Source: Rhizobium laguerreae
GTDB taxonomy: Bacteria; Pseudomonadota; Alphaproteobacteria; Rhizobiales; Rhizobiaceae
NCBI RefSeq assembly: GCF_002008165.1
Contig: NZ_MRDM01000029.1
Coordinates: 124,001-188,000 of the forward strand
DNA: 64,000 nucleotides
Direction: 5' to 3'
A program made the translations under genes and the position numbers. Numbering within the stretch: the stretch's first letter is position 1; each line of letters begins with the position of its first letter. Below, piece by piece: positions 34,397 through 42,728 of this stretch. The notes below the pieces were generated by a model. That model saw only the letters and a program-made list of their open reading frames with translations, was not told where the DNA came from and ran no database searches.

Positions 34397-34801
34397 CTAT
34401 TCGGCCGCTTCACTATCCAACTGTTCGGTATTGGCAATCGCCTGGACGAGCTTCAGGATCTTCTTACGAAGCGCCTCGTTCTTGATCGAAAAGAACGCCG
34501 CATTGAGAAGGACGCCTTCGCGCGAAATAACGAATTCCTCGCTGGGAGCGGGGTTGTCGTTGGCATTATCAGGGGTCGACAGGTCGTCGAAAAACGTCCT
34601 GACATCGACCTTCAGCGCGCCGGCGATTTCGACCAGCATGCTGGCGGAAACGCGGTTGGAGCCCTTTTCGTATTTCTGGATCTGCTGGAACGTTACGCCC
34701 ACACGATCGCCCAGTTCCGTTTGAGAAACTTTCCTCAACAGACGCTGGATGCGGATCGTCTTTCCGACGTGAACATCGACGGAATGCGGTTCTTCTTTCA
34801 T
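34397..34801 (-). CDS. XRE-family helix-turn-helix regulator
   Basis: A 134-residue regulator with a Cro/cI-type helix-turn-helix near the N terminus (VHVGKTIRIQRLLRKVSQTELGDRVGVTFQQIQKYEKGSNRVSASMLVEIAGALK, in parts). This is the form shared with rhizobial PraR-like regulators. The C-terminal 65 residues are variable. AAGGGAAATGAG precedes the ATG. It is convergent with the small gene at 34030. The target is unknown; the AT-rich 200-base region upstream is its own promoter region. Confidence 0.88.
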   Translation of the reverse strand: MKEEPHSVDVHVGKTIRIQRLLRKVSQTELGDRVGVTFQQIQKYEKGSNRVSASMLVEIAGALKVDVRTFFDDLSTPDNANDNPAPSEEFVISREGVLLNAAFFSIKNEALRKKILKLVQAIANTEQLDSEAAE

Positions 34802-34929
34802 CTCATTTCCCTTCTGAAGGCAGCGGACAAGGGGTTATTCGCCATATCCGTGTCAACAACTTTTAGCCGAGATAAATAAGGCTAGCAATTGCTTGCATGT
34901 AGATAGAGTTAAACTCGAAAATCGGGCCC

Positions 34930-34954
34930 TTTTTGTCCCGAAATGGTACAAAAA
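34930..34954. promoter_or_regulatory. Inverted repeat between XRE gene and lactonase gene
   Basis: TTTTTGTCCC and TGGTACAAAAA form an imperfect dyad around GAAA in the AT-rich gap 34802-35003. It lies upstream of the XRE gene and downstream of the lactonase gene, both on the minus strand, so it could be an autoregulatory operator or a terminator. Nothing else is recognised in this gap. Confidence 0.35.
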
Positions 34955-35003
34955 ACATGCCGAAACGGCACATCCAAGAGACCGGTCGCTTTATTTTGTG
35001 ACA

Positions 35004-35840
35004 TCAGAGCGCCCAGAGGCGCTGTGCATTGGCGAAAAGCAGCTTCGAGCGCTCTGTCTCGCTTACGCCGGAAAGCATGGAGTGGGTCGCCGCAACCCAG
35101 GTGGAGAGGCCGCCGCCGAGCGTACAGACCGGCCAGTCGCTGCCCCAGACGACGCGGTCCCAGCCGAAACTTGCGGTCACATGTTCGATATAGGGCTGCA
35201 GCGTTTGCGCCGTCCAGGTCTTCGCATCGGCATAGGCGACGACGCCGGAGACCTTGCAGACGACGTTCGGCCGCCGGGCAATCTCTGATATGCCGGCCTT
35301 CCACGGCTCAAAGGCATCCGAGCGGATATCCGGCACGCCACAATGGTCGAGCACGAACTGCACGTCGGGCGCAAGATCGGCAAGGGCGGTCACACGGCTC
35401 GCCTGATGCGGCAAGGTACAAAGGTCGAAGGTCAGGCCGCTGCCGCTGATGCGCCTGATGTTTTCGCGGAACAGGGCGCCTTCGGAGACATCATCGGGCA
35501 CGACATGCAGCACGCGGCGGAACCCCTTGACGAAAGGATCGGCCTTTTGCCGCTCGAGATAGGCGGCGAAACCTTCCTCTTCCGGCCGGCAGGAGACGAT
35601 GGCGCCGGCAATCAGACTGCCTTCCTTTTCGGCGAGGCTGGCGACGTGATCGGTCTCTGCCTGTATCTCGGCAGGATCGACGTCGACCTCCATATGCAGC
35701 ACCGTGGTGATGCCGCAGCGACGGGCCTCCCTCGCATAGGCCTCGTAGAGGAAATCATGATCGAGATCAGGCACGCCCGAGAGCCAGGGATAGGGCAGCG
35801 CCGACCGATCGATGATATGCAGATGGGTGTCGATGAACAC
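35004..35840 (-). CDS. Amidohydrolase-2 family lactonase, probably L-fucono-1,5-lactonase
   Basis: A 278-residue COG3618-type metal-dependent hydrolase. The N-terminal DTHLHI, central LDHCGVPD and C-terminal VVWGSDWPVC blocks are those of sugar lactonases in this family. The genes around it encode a fuconate-dehydratase-like enolase, a keto-deoxy-fuconate-dehydrogenase-like SDR and an IclR regulator, which points to hydrolysis of L-fuconolactone in the oxidative L-fucose pathway. The specificity is inferred from context. It is 72 bases downstream of the IclR gene on the same strand. Confidence 0.78.
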   Translation of the reverse strand: MFIDTHLHIIDRSALPYPWLSGVPDLDHDFLYEAYAREARRCGITTVLHMEVDVDPAEIQAETDHVASLAEKEGSLIAGAIVSCRPEEEGFAAYLERQKADPFVKGFRRVLHVVPDDVSEGALFRENIRRISGSGLTFDLCTLPHQASRVTALADLAPDVQFVLDHCGVPDIRSDAFEPWKAGISEIARRPNVVCKVSGVVAYADAKTWTAQTLQPYIEHVTASFGWDRVVWGSDWPVCTLGGGLSTWVAATHSMLSGVSETERSKLLFANAQRLWAL

Positions 35841-35912
35841 GCTCTTCCTCCCAGAATGGTGCCTTGAAACTATCCCTGGTGAATGGATTGTTCAAATAGA
35901 AATTCCCAGCCG

Positions 35913-36698
35913 TCAGGCGGGGGTGACGACATCGGCGCCGGCAAGCAGTGAGAGTTGGGCCGCCGCCTTCTGCACCAGCGTGATCGCCTGGGTGATATCG
36001 GGAGCCGACGGCGCATTGACCAGCGCGATGAAGGGGCAGGTGAGGGCGGCGATGCAGCGGCGGTCCGGTCCGAGAACGGGAGCGGAGAGATTGTAGACGC
36101 CTGAAGTCTGGGCGCTGGCCATCATCTCGTAGCCGCGCTCGCGGATCTGGTCGAGCCGATCGTAGAATTCGGGCCCGAGTTCGACATCCGCGCGGCTGCG
36201 CACATGTTCGGAGATCATCATCTCCCGCTCCTCCTTGCTGCGGAAGGCCAGCAGCACATGCCCCGATCCGGTGTCGAAGAGGCTGATATGGGCGCCGATG
36301 CGGATCGAAAATCCCCAATAGTCCGGCGCCTCCTGCTGGGCAATGACAACGGCAGAACCCCGATCGAAGACGGCGAGATGATTGGCCTGGCGCGTGCGCT
36401 GGGCAAGATCGCGCATCAGCGGTGTGGCGTAGGAGGCGAGCCGGCGCACCGGCGCGTGCAACTGCGCGAGGCCGAAGAGCTTCAGCGTCAGCGAGTATCG
36501 GTCGCCATCCAGCCGGGTGACGTAACCGCGGCGCACCAGCCGGTCGAGCATGCGGTAGAATTCGTTGGGGCTGCGGTCGAGCCGCTTGGCGATATCAGCC
36601 TGGGTGAGGCCGCTGTCGACGCCCGCGAGCAGCTCCAGGATATCGAGGCCTTTGTCGAGAGCAGGAGCGCGATAGCGGTCGGACTCGTCGGTCTCCAT
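35913..36698 (-). CDS. IclR-family transcriptional regulator
   Basis: A 261-residue regulator. The N-terminal winged helix is ALDKGLDILELLAGVDSGLTQADIAKRLDRSPNEFYRMLDRLVRRGYV (in parts), and the C-terminal effector domain contains RIGAHISLFDTGSGHVLLA and SAQTSGVYNLSAPVLGPDRRCIAALTCPF. ATG 36698 is chosen because AGGAGGAAGGA is directly upstream. It is divergent from the SDR/dehydratase genes, with a perfect 20-bp palindrome 88 bases from its start, and probably controls the L-fucose-type pathway. Confidence 0.88.
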   Translation of the reverse strand: METDESDRYRAPALDKGLDILELLAGVDSGLTQADIAKRLDRSPNEFYRMLDRLVRRGYVTRLDGDRYSLTLKLFGLAQLHAPVRRLASYATPLMRDLAQRTRQANHLAVFDRGSAVVIAQQEAPDYWGFSIRIGAHISLFDTGSGHVLLAFRSKEEREMMISEHVRSRADVELGPEFYDRLDQIRERGYEMMASAQTSGVYNLSAPVLGPDRRCIAALTCPFIALVNAPSAPDITQAITLVQKAAAQLSLLAGADVVTPA

Positions 36699-36786
36699 TC
36701 CTTCCTCCTGTAATATCAATCTGCATATACGCAGAACCGCAGCCGGAAAAGAAAAACTTCGTGCTTGACCCATGGTCCATCGTCTG

Positions 36787-36806
36787 TTTGTCTATAAATA
36801 GACAAA
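36787..36806. promoter_or_regulatory. Candidate IclR operator
   Basis: TTTGTCTAT-AA-ATAGACAAA is a perfect 20-bp palindrome in the divergent region between the IclR gene and the mutarotase remnant/SDR gene. IclR proteins bind palindromes of about this size. A TTGACC at 36762-36767 lies upstream and may be a -35 for the rightward promoter. Confidence 0.6.
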
Positions 36807-36844
36807 TCATTGTTGAAGAGCGGTCCGGAATGGGGAGGAAGACC

Positions 36845-37056
36845 ATGCAACGCATGGGGATGGTCATCGGCCCTGCAGCCGACGAATTCGGCGTTCGCGT
36901 GCAGCGACCGACAGGATCCGGCGCTGGTCTGCCTTTGCAACAGTGGCAACTCCTCCATTTAATAGAGAGCAGCGCGCATCTTGCCAGTACCCGGTCGAAA
37001 CGCGCAAAGAGGGTGAATGGCGGACGATGATGGACGAGGCGTTCCACCACGACCGA
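36845..37056 (+). pseudogene. Remnant of an L-rhamnose/L-fucose-type mutarotase gene
   Basis: A GGGGAGGAAGACC ribosome site leads to ATG 36845, and the frame opens MQRMGMVIG, the usual start of the RhaM/YiiL-type mutarotase family. The next 110 bases give no family match. The characteristic end of the family (CQYPVETRKEGEWRTMMDEAFHHD in two overlapping parts, 36982-37053) then appears in a different frame. The normal protein is about 105 residues, so roughly 90 bases are missing and the frame is broken. Its place directly before the dehydrogenase gene fits a lost sugar-epimer step of the same pathway. This remnant accounts for the 423-base stretch between 36698 and 37122. Confidence 0.72.
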
Positions 37057-37121
37057 GCTTCGCCAAGACATGAACCGCACTCCATCGTCCAGCGTAGACA
37101 ATTCCAGAAAAGGCCCGTGAC

Positions 37122-37856
37122 ATGACAAACAGACTTTCCGGCAAGACCGTTCTCATTACCGCCGCCGGTCAGGGCATCGGCCGGGCGACGGCGGCAGCCT
37201 TTGCCGCAATCGGCGCCAAGGTCCACGCGACCGACATCAACACCGAGGCCTTAGCGACGCTTGCCGCGGAAACCGGCGTCTCCACCCATAAACTGAACGT
37301 GCTCGAAGAGGATGCGGTCAAGGCTCTGGTCGCTGAGATCGGAGCCGTCGACGTGCTGTTCAACTGCGCCGGTTTCGTCCATGCCGGCTCGATCCTCGAG
37401 ATGAAGGATTCCGAACTCGAATTCGCCTTCGACCTCAACGTCAAGGCGATGATCCGCACCATCCGCGCCGTGCTGCCCGGCATGATCGAGCGCAAGGACG
37501 GGGCGATCATCAACATGGCCTCCGTCGCCTCCAGCATCAAAGGCGTGCCGAACCGCTTCGCCTACGGCGTCACCAAGGCGGCGGTGATCGGGCTCACCAA
37601 AGCCGTTGCCGCCGATTATGTCGGTCAAGGCATCCGCTGCAACGCGATCTGCCCCGGCACGGTGGAAAGCCCGTCGCTGCAGGACCGCATGCGGGCGCAG
37701 GGCGACTACGACGCGGCGCGCGCCGCCTTCATCGCCCGCCAGCCGATGGGCCGGCTGGGCTCGCCGGAAGAGATCGCCGATCTCGCCGTCTATCTCGCCG
37801 GCGCGACCTACACGTCGGGCCAGGCGATCGCCATCGACGGCGGCTGGACGATCTGA
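37122..37856 (+). CDS. SDR dehydrogenase, probably 2-keto-3-deoxy-L-fuconate dehydrogenase
   Basis: A 244-residue classical short-chain dehydrogenase. The cofactor loop is TAAGQGIGRATAAAFA and the acidic D in HATDIN suggests NAD preference. NCAGFVHAGS follows, the catalytic Ser is in NMASVASS and the YxxxK is in AYGVTKAAV, and the C terminus has TYTSGQAIAIDGGWTI. It resembles the DHRS6/2-keto-3-deoxy-L-fuconate dehydrogenase group. The gene lies between the mutarotase remnant and the dehydratase, and the pathway assignment rests on that context. The ribosome site AAAAGG is moderate. Confidence 0.82.
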   Translation: MTNRLSGKTVLITAAGQGIGRATAAAFAAIGAKVHATDINTEALATLAAETGVSTHKLNVLEEDAVKALVAEIGAVDVLFNCAGFVHAGSILEMKDSELEFAFDLNVKAMIRTIRAVLPGMIERKDGAIINMASVASSIKGVPNRFAYGVTKAAVIGLTKAVAADYVGQGIRCNAICPGTVESPSLQDRMRAQGDYDAARAAFIARQPMGRLGSPEEIADLAVYLAGATYTSGQAIAIDGGWTI

Positions 37857-37952
37857 TTTCAGCGATGCGGCAGGCGCGGCAGTCTTGCCGGCCGGCCCGG
37901 CCACTGCAATCGGCTCTCTATAATCGGCCCATATAATCGGGAGAAAAACACC

Positions 37953-39230
37953 ATGACCCGCATCACCGACCTTCGTGTCTTCGATCTTCGCTTTCCCACC
38001 TCGCAAAGCCTGGATGGATCCGATGCGATGAATCCCGATCCGGACTATTCGGCGGCCTATGTCATTCTCGATACGGATGCGCCTGATCTTGCCGGCCACG
38101 GCCTGACCTTCACCATCGGCCGCGGCAACGATATTTGCTGCATGGCGATCGAAGCGATGCGCCACCTCGTCGTCGGCGCCGAGCTTGCCGAGGTTCTCGC
38201 TCATCCCGGCAAATTCTGGCGGCATCTGACCAGCGATAGCCAGCTGCGCTGGATCGGCCCGGAAAAGGGCGCCATTCATCTGGCGACCGGCGCGGTCGTC
38301 AATGCCGTCTGGGATCTGCTTGCCAAGCAGGCCGGTAAGCCCGTCTGGCGGCTCGTCGCCGAGATGTCGCCGGAAGAGATCGCCGACATCGTCGATTACC
38401 GCTATCTCACCGACGTTCTCACCCGTGACGAAGCGGTCGAGATCCTGAAGCGCGCCGAGGCGGGCAAGGCGGAACGCATCGCCATCCTCGAAAAAGAGGG
38501 CTATGCCTGCTACACGACCTCGGCCGGCTGGCTCGGCTACGGCGACGAAAAGCTGCGCCGCCTTTGCCAGGAGGCGATCGATGCCGGCTTCAACCATGTC
38601 AAGATGAAGGTCGGCCGCGACCTGGAAGACGATATTCGCCGCCTCAGGATCGCCCGCGAGGTCATCGGCCCCGACCGCTACCTGATGATCGATGCCAACC
38701 AGGTCTGGGACGTCGGCCAGGCGATCGACTGGGTCAAGGCGCTCTCCTTCGCCAAACCCTTCTTCATCGAGGAACCCACAAGCCCCGACGATGTCGCCGG
38801 CCACCGAAAGATCCGCCAGGCGATCGGCCCGGTAAAGGTCGCGACCGGCGAGATGTGCCAGAACCGCATCATGTTCAAGCAGTTCATCGCCGAGGGCGCG
38901 ATCGACATCGTGCAGATCGACTCCTGCCGCATGGGCGGGCTGAACGAGGTCCTCTCAGTGCTGCTGATCGCCGCCAAGTTCGACCTGCCGGTCTGGCCGC
39001 ATGCGGGCGGCGTCGGCCTTTGCGAATATGTGCAGCATCTGTCGATGATCGATTACGTTGCGGTGTCGGGCACCAAAGAAGGCCGCGTCATCGAATATGT
39101 CGATCATCTGCACGAACACTTCCTCGACCCCTGCCGGATCGAGAACGCCGCCTACATGCCGCCCACCCTGTCGGGCTTCTCCATCGAGATGAAACCGGCC
39201 TCGATCAGCAACTATACGTTTCGCGGCTGA
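37953..39230 (+). CDS. L-fuconate dehydratase (enolase superfamily)
   Basis: A 425-residue mandelate-racemase/enolase-superfamily dehydratase. The motifs are VFDLRFPTSQSLDGSDAMNPDPDYSAAYV (in parts) at the N terminus, GHGLTFTIGRGN, HVKMKVGRD (catalytic Lys), DANQVWD, EEPTSPDD and ATGEMCQNR (metal ligands), and WPHAGGVGLCEY (catalytic His). This set, with SGTKEGRVIEYVDHLHEHF near the end, is characteristic of L-fuconate dehydratase, which makes 2-keto-3-deoxy-L-fuconate. GGGAGAAAAACACC precedes the ATG, and it follows the SDR gene by 96 bases. Confidence 0.9.
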   Translation: MTRITDLRVFDLRFPTSQSLDGSDAMNPDPDYSAAYVILDTDAPDLAGHGLTFTIGRGNDICCMAIEAMRHLVVGAELAEVLAHPGKFWRHLTSDSQLRWIGPEKGAIHLATGAVVNAVWDLLAKQAGKPVWRLVAEMSPEEIADIVDYRYLTDVLTRDEAVEILKRAEAGKAERIAILEKEGYACYTTSAGWLGYGDEKLRRLCQEAIDAGFNHVKMKVGRDLEDDIRRLRIAREVIGPDRYLMIDANQVWDVGQAIDWVKALSFAKPFFIEEPTSPDDVAGHRKIRQAIGPVKVATGEMCQNRIMFKQFIAEGAIDIVQIDSCRMGGLNEVLSVLLIAAKFDLPVWPHAGGVGLCEYVQHLSMIDYVAVSGTKEGRVIEYVDHLHEHFLDPCRIENAAYMPPTLSGFSIEMKPASISNYTFRG

Positions 39231-39414
39231 GGAAACTTCGCCGGCCGCATGTTGAATTCCTGATCTCGACAGTCTTTCCTGCCATCGATGGGCTTCCAAT
39301 CTAGCGGAACTGCTCCAATTCACTTGGAGGCGGCGCAGCTTGCTTTTTAGAGCGCCGAGGAATAGTTTTGAAATGTGAATGCGGAGGGGGCCCAGCACCA
39401 GCAGGCCAGCAAAT

Positions 39415-39431
39415 TTTATTGAACCTAGACA
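39415..39431 (+). repeat. 17-bp motif TTTATTGAACCTAGACA before the first caspase gene
   Basis: TTTATTGAACCTAGACA lies 22 bases before the caspase-Sel1 start. The near-identical TTTATTAAACCTAGACA occurs at 58242-58258, between the small membrane protein and the exported protein genes. It could be a shared promoter element. The rest of the 223-base gap 39231-39453 shows nothing recognised. Confidence 0.35.
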
Positions 39432-39453
39432 ATAGAATGTTTGCGATCGAGCC

Positions 39454-42033
39454 ATGCCCAAGCTTTACCACGTCAAGAGACTGTGCGCTTATCTGCTGAT
39501 CATCGCAGCAATGCTGCTATCGATCGGCACGGTACATGCCGCCATCACCGAGGAGAGCGGACGCCGCGTCGCCCTCGTCATCGGCAACTCGGTCTACAAG
39601 ACGCTGCCCTCGCTTCCCAATCCTGCCAATGATGTCGAAGAGGTCGCGACCACGTTGCGCGCGGCCGGTTTCGACGTGACGATCGGCGTCAATGTCGACC
39701 GCATCGGCCTCGAAGATACGGTGCGCCGCTTCCTGCGTTCGACCAGCAATGCCGAGGCGGGCCTCATCTACTATTCGGGCCACGGTATCCAGGTGGGCGG
39801 CCAGAATTTCATTGTGCCGGTCGATGCGACGCTGGAGACGCCCTATGACGTAGAGACGCAGACCATGCCGCTCGACCTCATCCTCAATCATCTCAAGCAG
39901 AACTCGCGGGTACAGCTGATCTTCCTCGACGCCTGCCGCAACAATCCCTTCAATGCCCAGAAATTCTGGATGGCAGAAAAACTGGAACCGGTCGGTGCCA
40001 CCCGCGGGCTTGCACGCATCGACAGCGATCTCGGCAGCCTGATCGCCTTTTCCACAGAACCCGGCCAGGTGGCGCTCGATGGCACCGGCGCGCTCAGCCC
40101 CTATTCCGAATCCTTCATCAAGCGGGCGAGCGAACCCAACAAGGAGATCCGGCAGGTCCTGACCGATGTGCGCCGCGACGTGATCGCCATGACCAACGGC
40201 AAGCAGGTCCCCTGGGAAAACTCCTCGCTGATGGACAGCTTCTATTTCATTCCGGCGCCGCCGCCGCCGAGCGTCGAACCGATGCAGCAGGTGAGCGTGC
40301 CGGAGGGTGCGGCCACGACCAAATTGCCGATCGCCCCGCCGCATGACGAGACCGGCTCGGCGCTGCTCGTCACCCTCAACCAGCTTCCGAAGACCGGCAA
40401 GCTCAGCTTCGACGGCAAGCCGGTCGAGCAGGGCGCGAAAATGCCAGCCGCGGCACTGACGGCGCTGACCTATGATTCATCAGGTGTTGCCGCCGGAACC
40501 GTCGGCCTGATCGGCTATACCGTCAGCGACCCTTACGGTCAGGCGACGCAAGGCGTCGTCGCGATCACCGTCTCGGCCGATGCCGGCGCCAAGCTCGCCC
40601 AGCTCGAACAGGAAAAGCAGGTGCGGCTGGCCGATGCCGACACCTATCTGAAGACCCTGCCGCGCGACGTGGACACGACGATCGGCGTCGGCCCTGTTGA
40701 AGCCAGCCTCCCGATCGTGCCGGCATCGGCTGCGGAAATGACCTTCAAGGTTGCGGCTCTGCCTGACAAGGGCACGCTACGCGCTGGAGACCGGGTGATC
40801 GGGCTCGGTCACGTGCTCGAAGCAGCCGATATTCCCGCACTTTCCTATGAGCCTCAGATCGGCACCGAAAACCAGCCTTTCGCCCTGACGCTGCAGGCCG
40901 CCAATGACGACTTGCCGCCAGCGACCATCACTTTCAAGCCGGTGCTCGACGCCTGCGACACATCAGCCGCAGCACCCCTCGACCTGCAGGGCGTGACAGC
41001 AGGCAAGCTGCCGAACGAGATCGACCCGGATGTTGCACTTCCCGCCTGCGCCGACGCGGTGAAGGCCTATCCGGAGGTCGCGCGCTTCCTCTATCAACTC
41101 GGCCGCGCCCAACTCGCCAACCGTGATACGAAGACAGCTTTCGCGACGATCAACAAGGCGATGGATGCCGGGCATGTCCGGGCGATCTATGAACTGTCGA
41201 GCTTTTACGAGTTCGGCGCCTCCGTCCCGCGCGACGCAGCCAAGGCAAGCCAGATCGCCAAGGATGGTGCGGCCAAGGGCGATCCCTTTGCCCTGCATAG
41301 CTTCGGCAAGGCCCTCTACTACGGCCGCGGCACCAAGGCCGATCAGCAGCTGGGGTTGCGCCTGATGCTGCAGGCCGCCGATCTCGGCCATACCTATGCG
41401 ATGAACGAGCTCGGCTATATCTTCCTGAACGGCGTCAACGTACCGGCCGACCCCGAGCGCGGTATCCGCTTCTACGAAGCCGGCGTCCAGCGCGACGACA
41501 TCTATTCGCTGAACAATCTTGCGCTCGTCTACCGTTTCGGAAAAGGCGCTCCGGAGGACCTCCCCAAAGCGCTCGACCTTTTCACGCGGGCGGCAGAGGG
41601 CGGTCAGCCCTATGCCCCGACAAACCTCGGGCGCATGTACCGCGACGGTATCGGCGTTGCCGCTGACAAGGCGGAAGCAGTGAAGTGGCTGGAGATGGGC
41701 GCGGAACGCGGCGACTATTGGGGTGCACTCGACCGCGCCATTCTGGCGAAGGAAGAGGGTGCGGACGCCGACAGCCTTGCGATCGCGGCGCGTTACTTCG
41801 CGCTGGCGACCGCCATCAACATGCCGGGCAACGGCGATCCGAAGAACCAGGCGCTGGCGGAACTCAAGAGGATGCCTGGCGCCGCGAAGAAACAAGCGGA
41901 GACCTCCTTTGCCGCCGAGCTGACCGCTCAGGAAAAAAAGGCAATTCCGAAGACCAAGTCGCTCGATGACAGGCTCGTCAAGCTCGCCAAAGCGACCTGG
42001 GTAAAACGAAATCCGAGGTACGATCTCTTCTGA
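39454..42033 (+). CDS. Exported caspase-family (peptidase C14) protein with Sel1 repeats
   Basis: An 859-residue protein with a signal peptide (about 1-30). The caspase domain (about 36-270) has the catalytic dyad in LIYYSGHGIQVGG (His110) and LIFLDACRNNPF (Cys161). Two beta-rich, cadherin-like segments follow (about 275-510, with VSDPYGQATQGVVAITV). Sel1/TPR repeats then run from about 550 to 800 (HVRAIYELSSFYEFGA, AMNELGYIFLNGV, APTNLGRMYRDGIGV). It is predicted periplasmic. Bacterial caspase homologues cleave after basic residues, but the substrate here is unknown. It is the first of three closely spaced genes (39454-43991). Confidence 0.85.
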   Translation: MPKLYHVKRLCAYLLIIAAMLLSIGTVHAAITEESGRRVALVIGNSVYKTLPSLPNPANDVEEVATTLRAAGFDVTIGVNVDRIGLEDTVRRFLRSTSNAEAGLIYYSGHGIQVGGQNFIVPVDATLETPYDVETQTMPLDLILNHLKQNSRVQLIFLDACRNNPFNAQKFWMAEKLEPVGATRGLARIDSDLGSLIAFSTEPGQVALDGTGALSPYSESFIKRASEPNKEIRQVLTDVRRDVIAMTNGKQVPWENSSLMDSFYFIPAPPPPSVEPMQQVSVPEGAATTKLPIAPPHDETGSALLVTLNQLPKTGKLSFDGKPVEQGAKMPAAALTALTYDSSGVAAGTVGLIGYTVSDPYGQATQGVVAITVSADAGAKLAQLEQEKQVRLADADTYLKTLPRDVDTTIGVGPVEASLPIVPASAAEMTFKVAALPDKGTLRAGDRVIGLGHVLEAADIPALSYEPQIGTENQPFALTLQAANDDLPPATITFKPVLDACDTSAAAPLDLQGVTAGKLPNEIDPDVALPACADAVKAYPEVARFLYQLGRAQLANRDTKTAFATINKAMDAGHVRAIYELSSFYEFGASVPRDAAKASQIAKDGAAKGDPFALHSFGKALYYGRGTKADQQLGLRLMLQAADLGHTYAMNELGYIFLNGVNVPADPERGIRFYEAGVQRDDIYSLNNLALVYRFGKGAPEDLPKALDLFTRAAEGGQPYAPTNLGRMYRDGIGVAADKAEAVKWLEMGAERGDYWGALDRAILAKEEGADADSLAIAARYFALATAINMPGNGDPKNQALAELKRMPGAAKKQAETSFAAELTAQEKKAIPKTKSLDDRLVKLAKATWVKRNPRYDLF

Positions 42034-42057
42034 AACGGCGGTCCGGGGGCGCCCTAC

Positions 42058-42711
42058 ATGAACAGCAAGCTAATCATCCGTGTCCTATTGTGCTCGACAT
42101 TCATCGCAGGCTCAGGCGCAATCCTGCAGAGCTGCATCTTCGATCCTGGCGCCAGGACGCTGTTTGCCAGCGAAGAGCCGGTGGCCAGGAGCGCCACGCC
42201 GACCAGGAGAACCACGTCCACCGTCAGAAGAGTGCCCACAACGAGCACTCAACCGGCTTTCGCACGCTCTGAGAACAGTGGCAATTCCGGCGGCGGTGGC
42301 TCTGGCGGCGGCATGGGTGGCGGCTCTGGCTCCAGCGGTTCTTCCGGTTCGAGCAGTTCGTCGAGCTCGTCCAGTTCAAGCTCTACCGGCGGCTCGTGGT
42401 CCGATCGCCGCCTGAAGACCAATATTCGTCGGCTCGGCACCTCGGCCGAGGGCATACCAGTCTATGCCTTCCGCTACATTTGGGGCGGCCCGCTATTCGT
42501 CGGCACGATGGCGCAGGATCTATTGGCGATCAGGCCTGAGGCAGTCATCGAAACCGCATCGGGTTACTACATGGTCGATTACGACAAGCTCGATATAGCG
42601 ATGATCTCACTGCCGGAGGATGCGTCTCCACTTAAGGCTGAAGCCGCGATGGCGCTTGCGACGCGGGCGGCACGGATACGCTCGCCGGGCTCCGTCCAGC
42701 CGGCAATGTAA
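42058..42711 (+). CDS. Exported Gly/Ser-rich protein with tail-fibre-chaperone-like motif
   Basis: A 217-residue protein with an N-terminal hydrophobic signal (LIIRVLLCSTFIAGSGAIL, then SC, possibly lipidated). A Thr/Arg-rich stretch and a long Gly then Ser low-complexity linker (about 73-108) follow. The C-terminal domain starts with SDRRLKTNIRRLG, followed by VYAFRYIWGG, FVGTMAQDLLAIRPEAV and YYMVDYDKLDI. That is the pattern of the S74/tail-fibre intramolecular chaperone domain, including the Ser and Lys associated with self-cleavage. A full trimeric fibre is absent, so the motif may serve another purpose. It starts 24 bases after the caspase gene. Confidence 0.75.
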   Translation: MNSKLIIRVLLCSTFIAGSGAILQSCIFDPGARTLFASEEPVARSATPTRRTTSTVRRVPTTSTQPAFARSENSGNSGGGGSGGGMGGGSGSSGSSGSSSSSSSSSSSSTGGSWSDRRLKTNIRRLGTSAEGIPVYAFRYIWGGPLFVGTMAQDLLAIRPEAVIETASGYYMVDYDKLDIAMISLPEDASPLKAEAAMALATRAARIRSPGSVQPAM

Positions 42712-42728
42712 TCGAGAAAGCCGAGCGC

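Noticed and set aside
34030..34801. Toxin-antitoxin pair formed by the small helical protein and the XRE regulator
   Set aside because: The two genes are convergent, not in one operon, and are separated by a repeat array; neither the order nor the small protein matches a known toxin family.
37251..38804. Long minus-strand frame (517 codons) opposite the fucose-type genes
   Set aside because: Lies antisense to two well-supported enzymes; its translation shows no domain and the length is explained by high GC and codon bias of the real genes.
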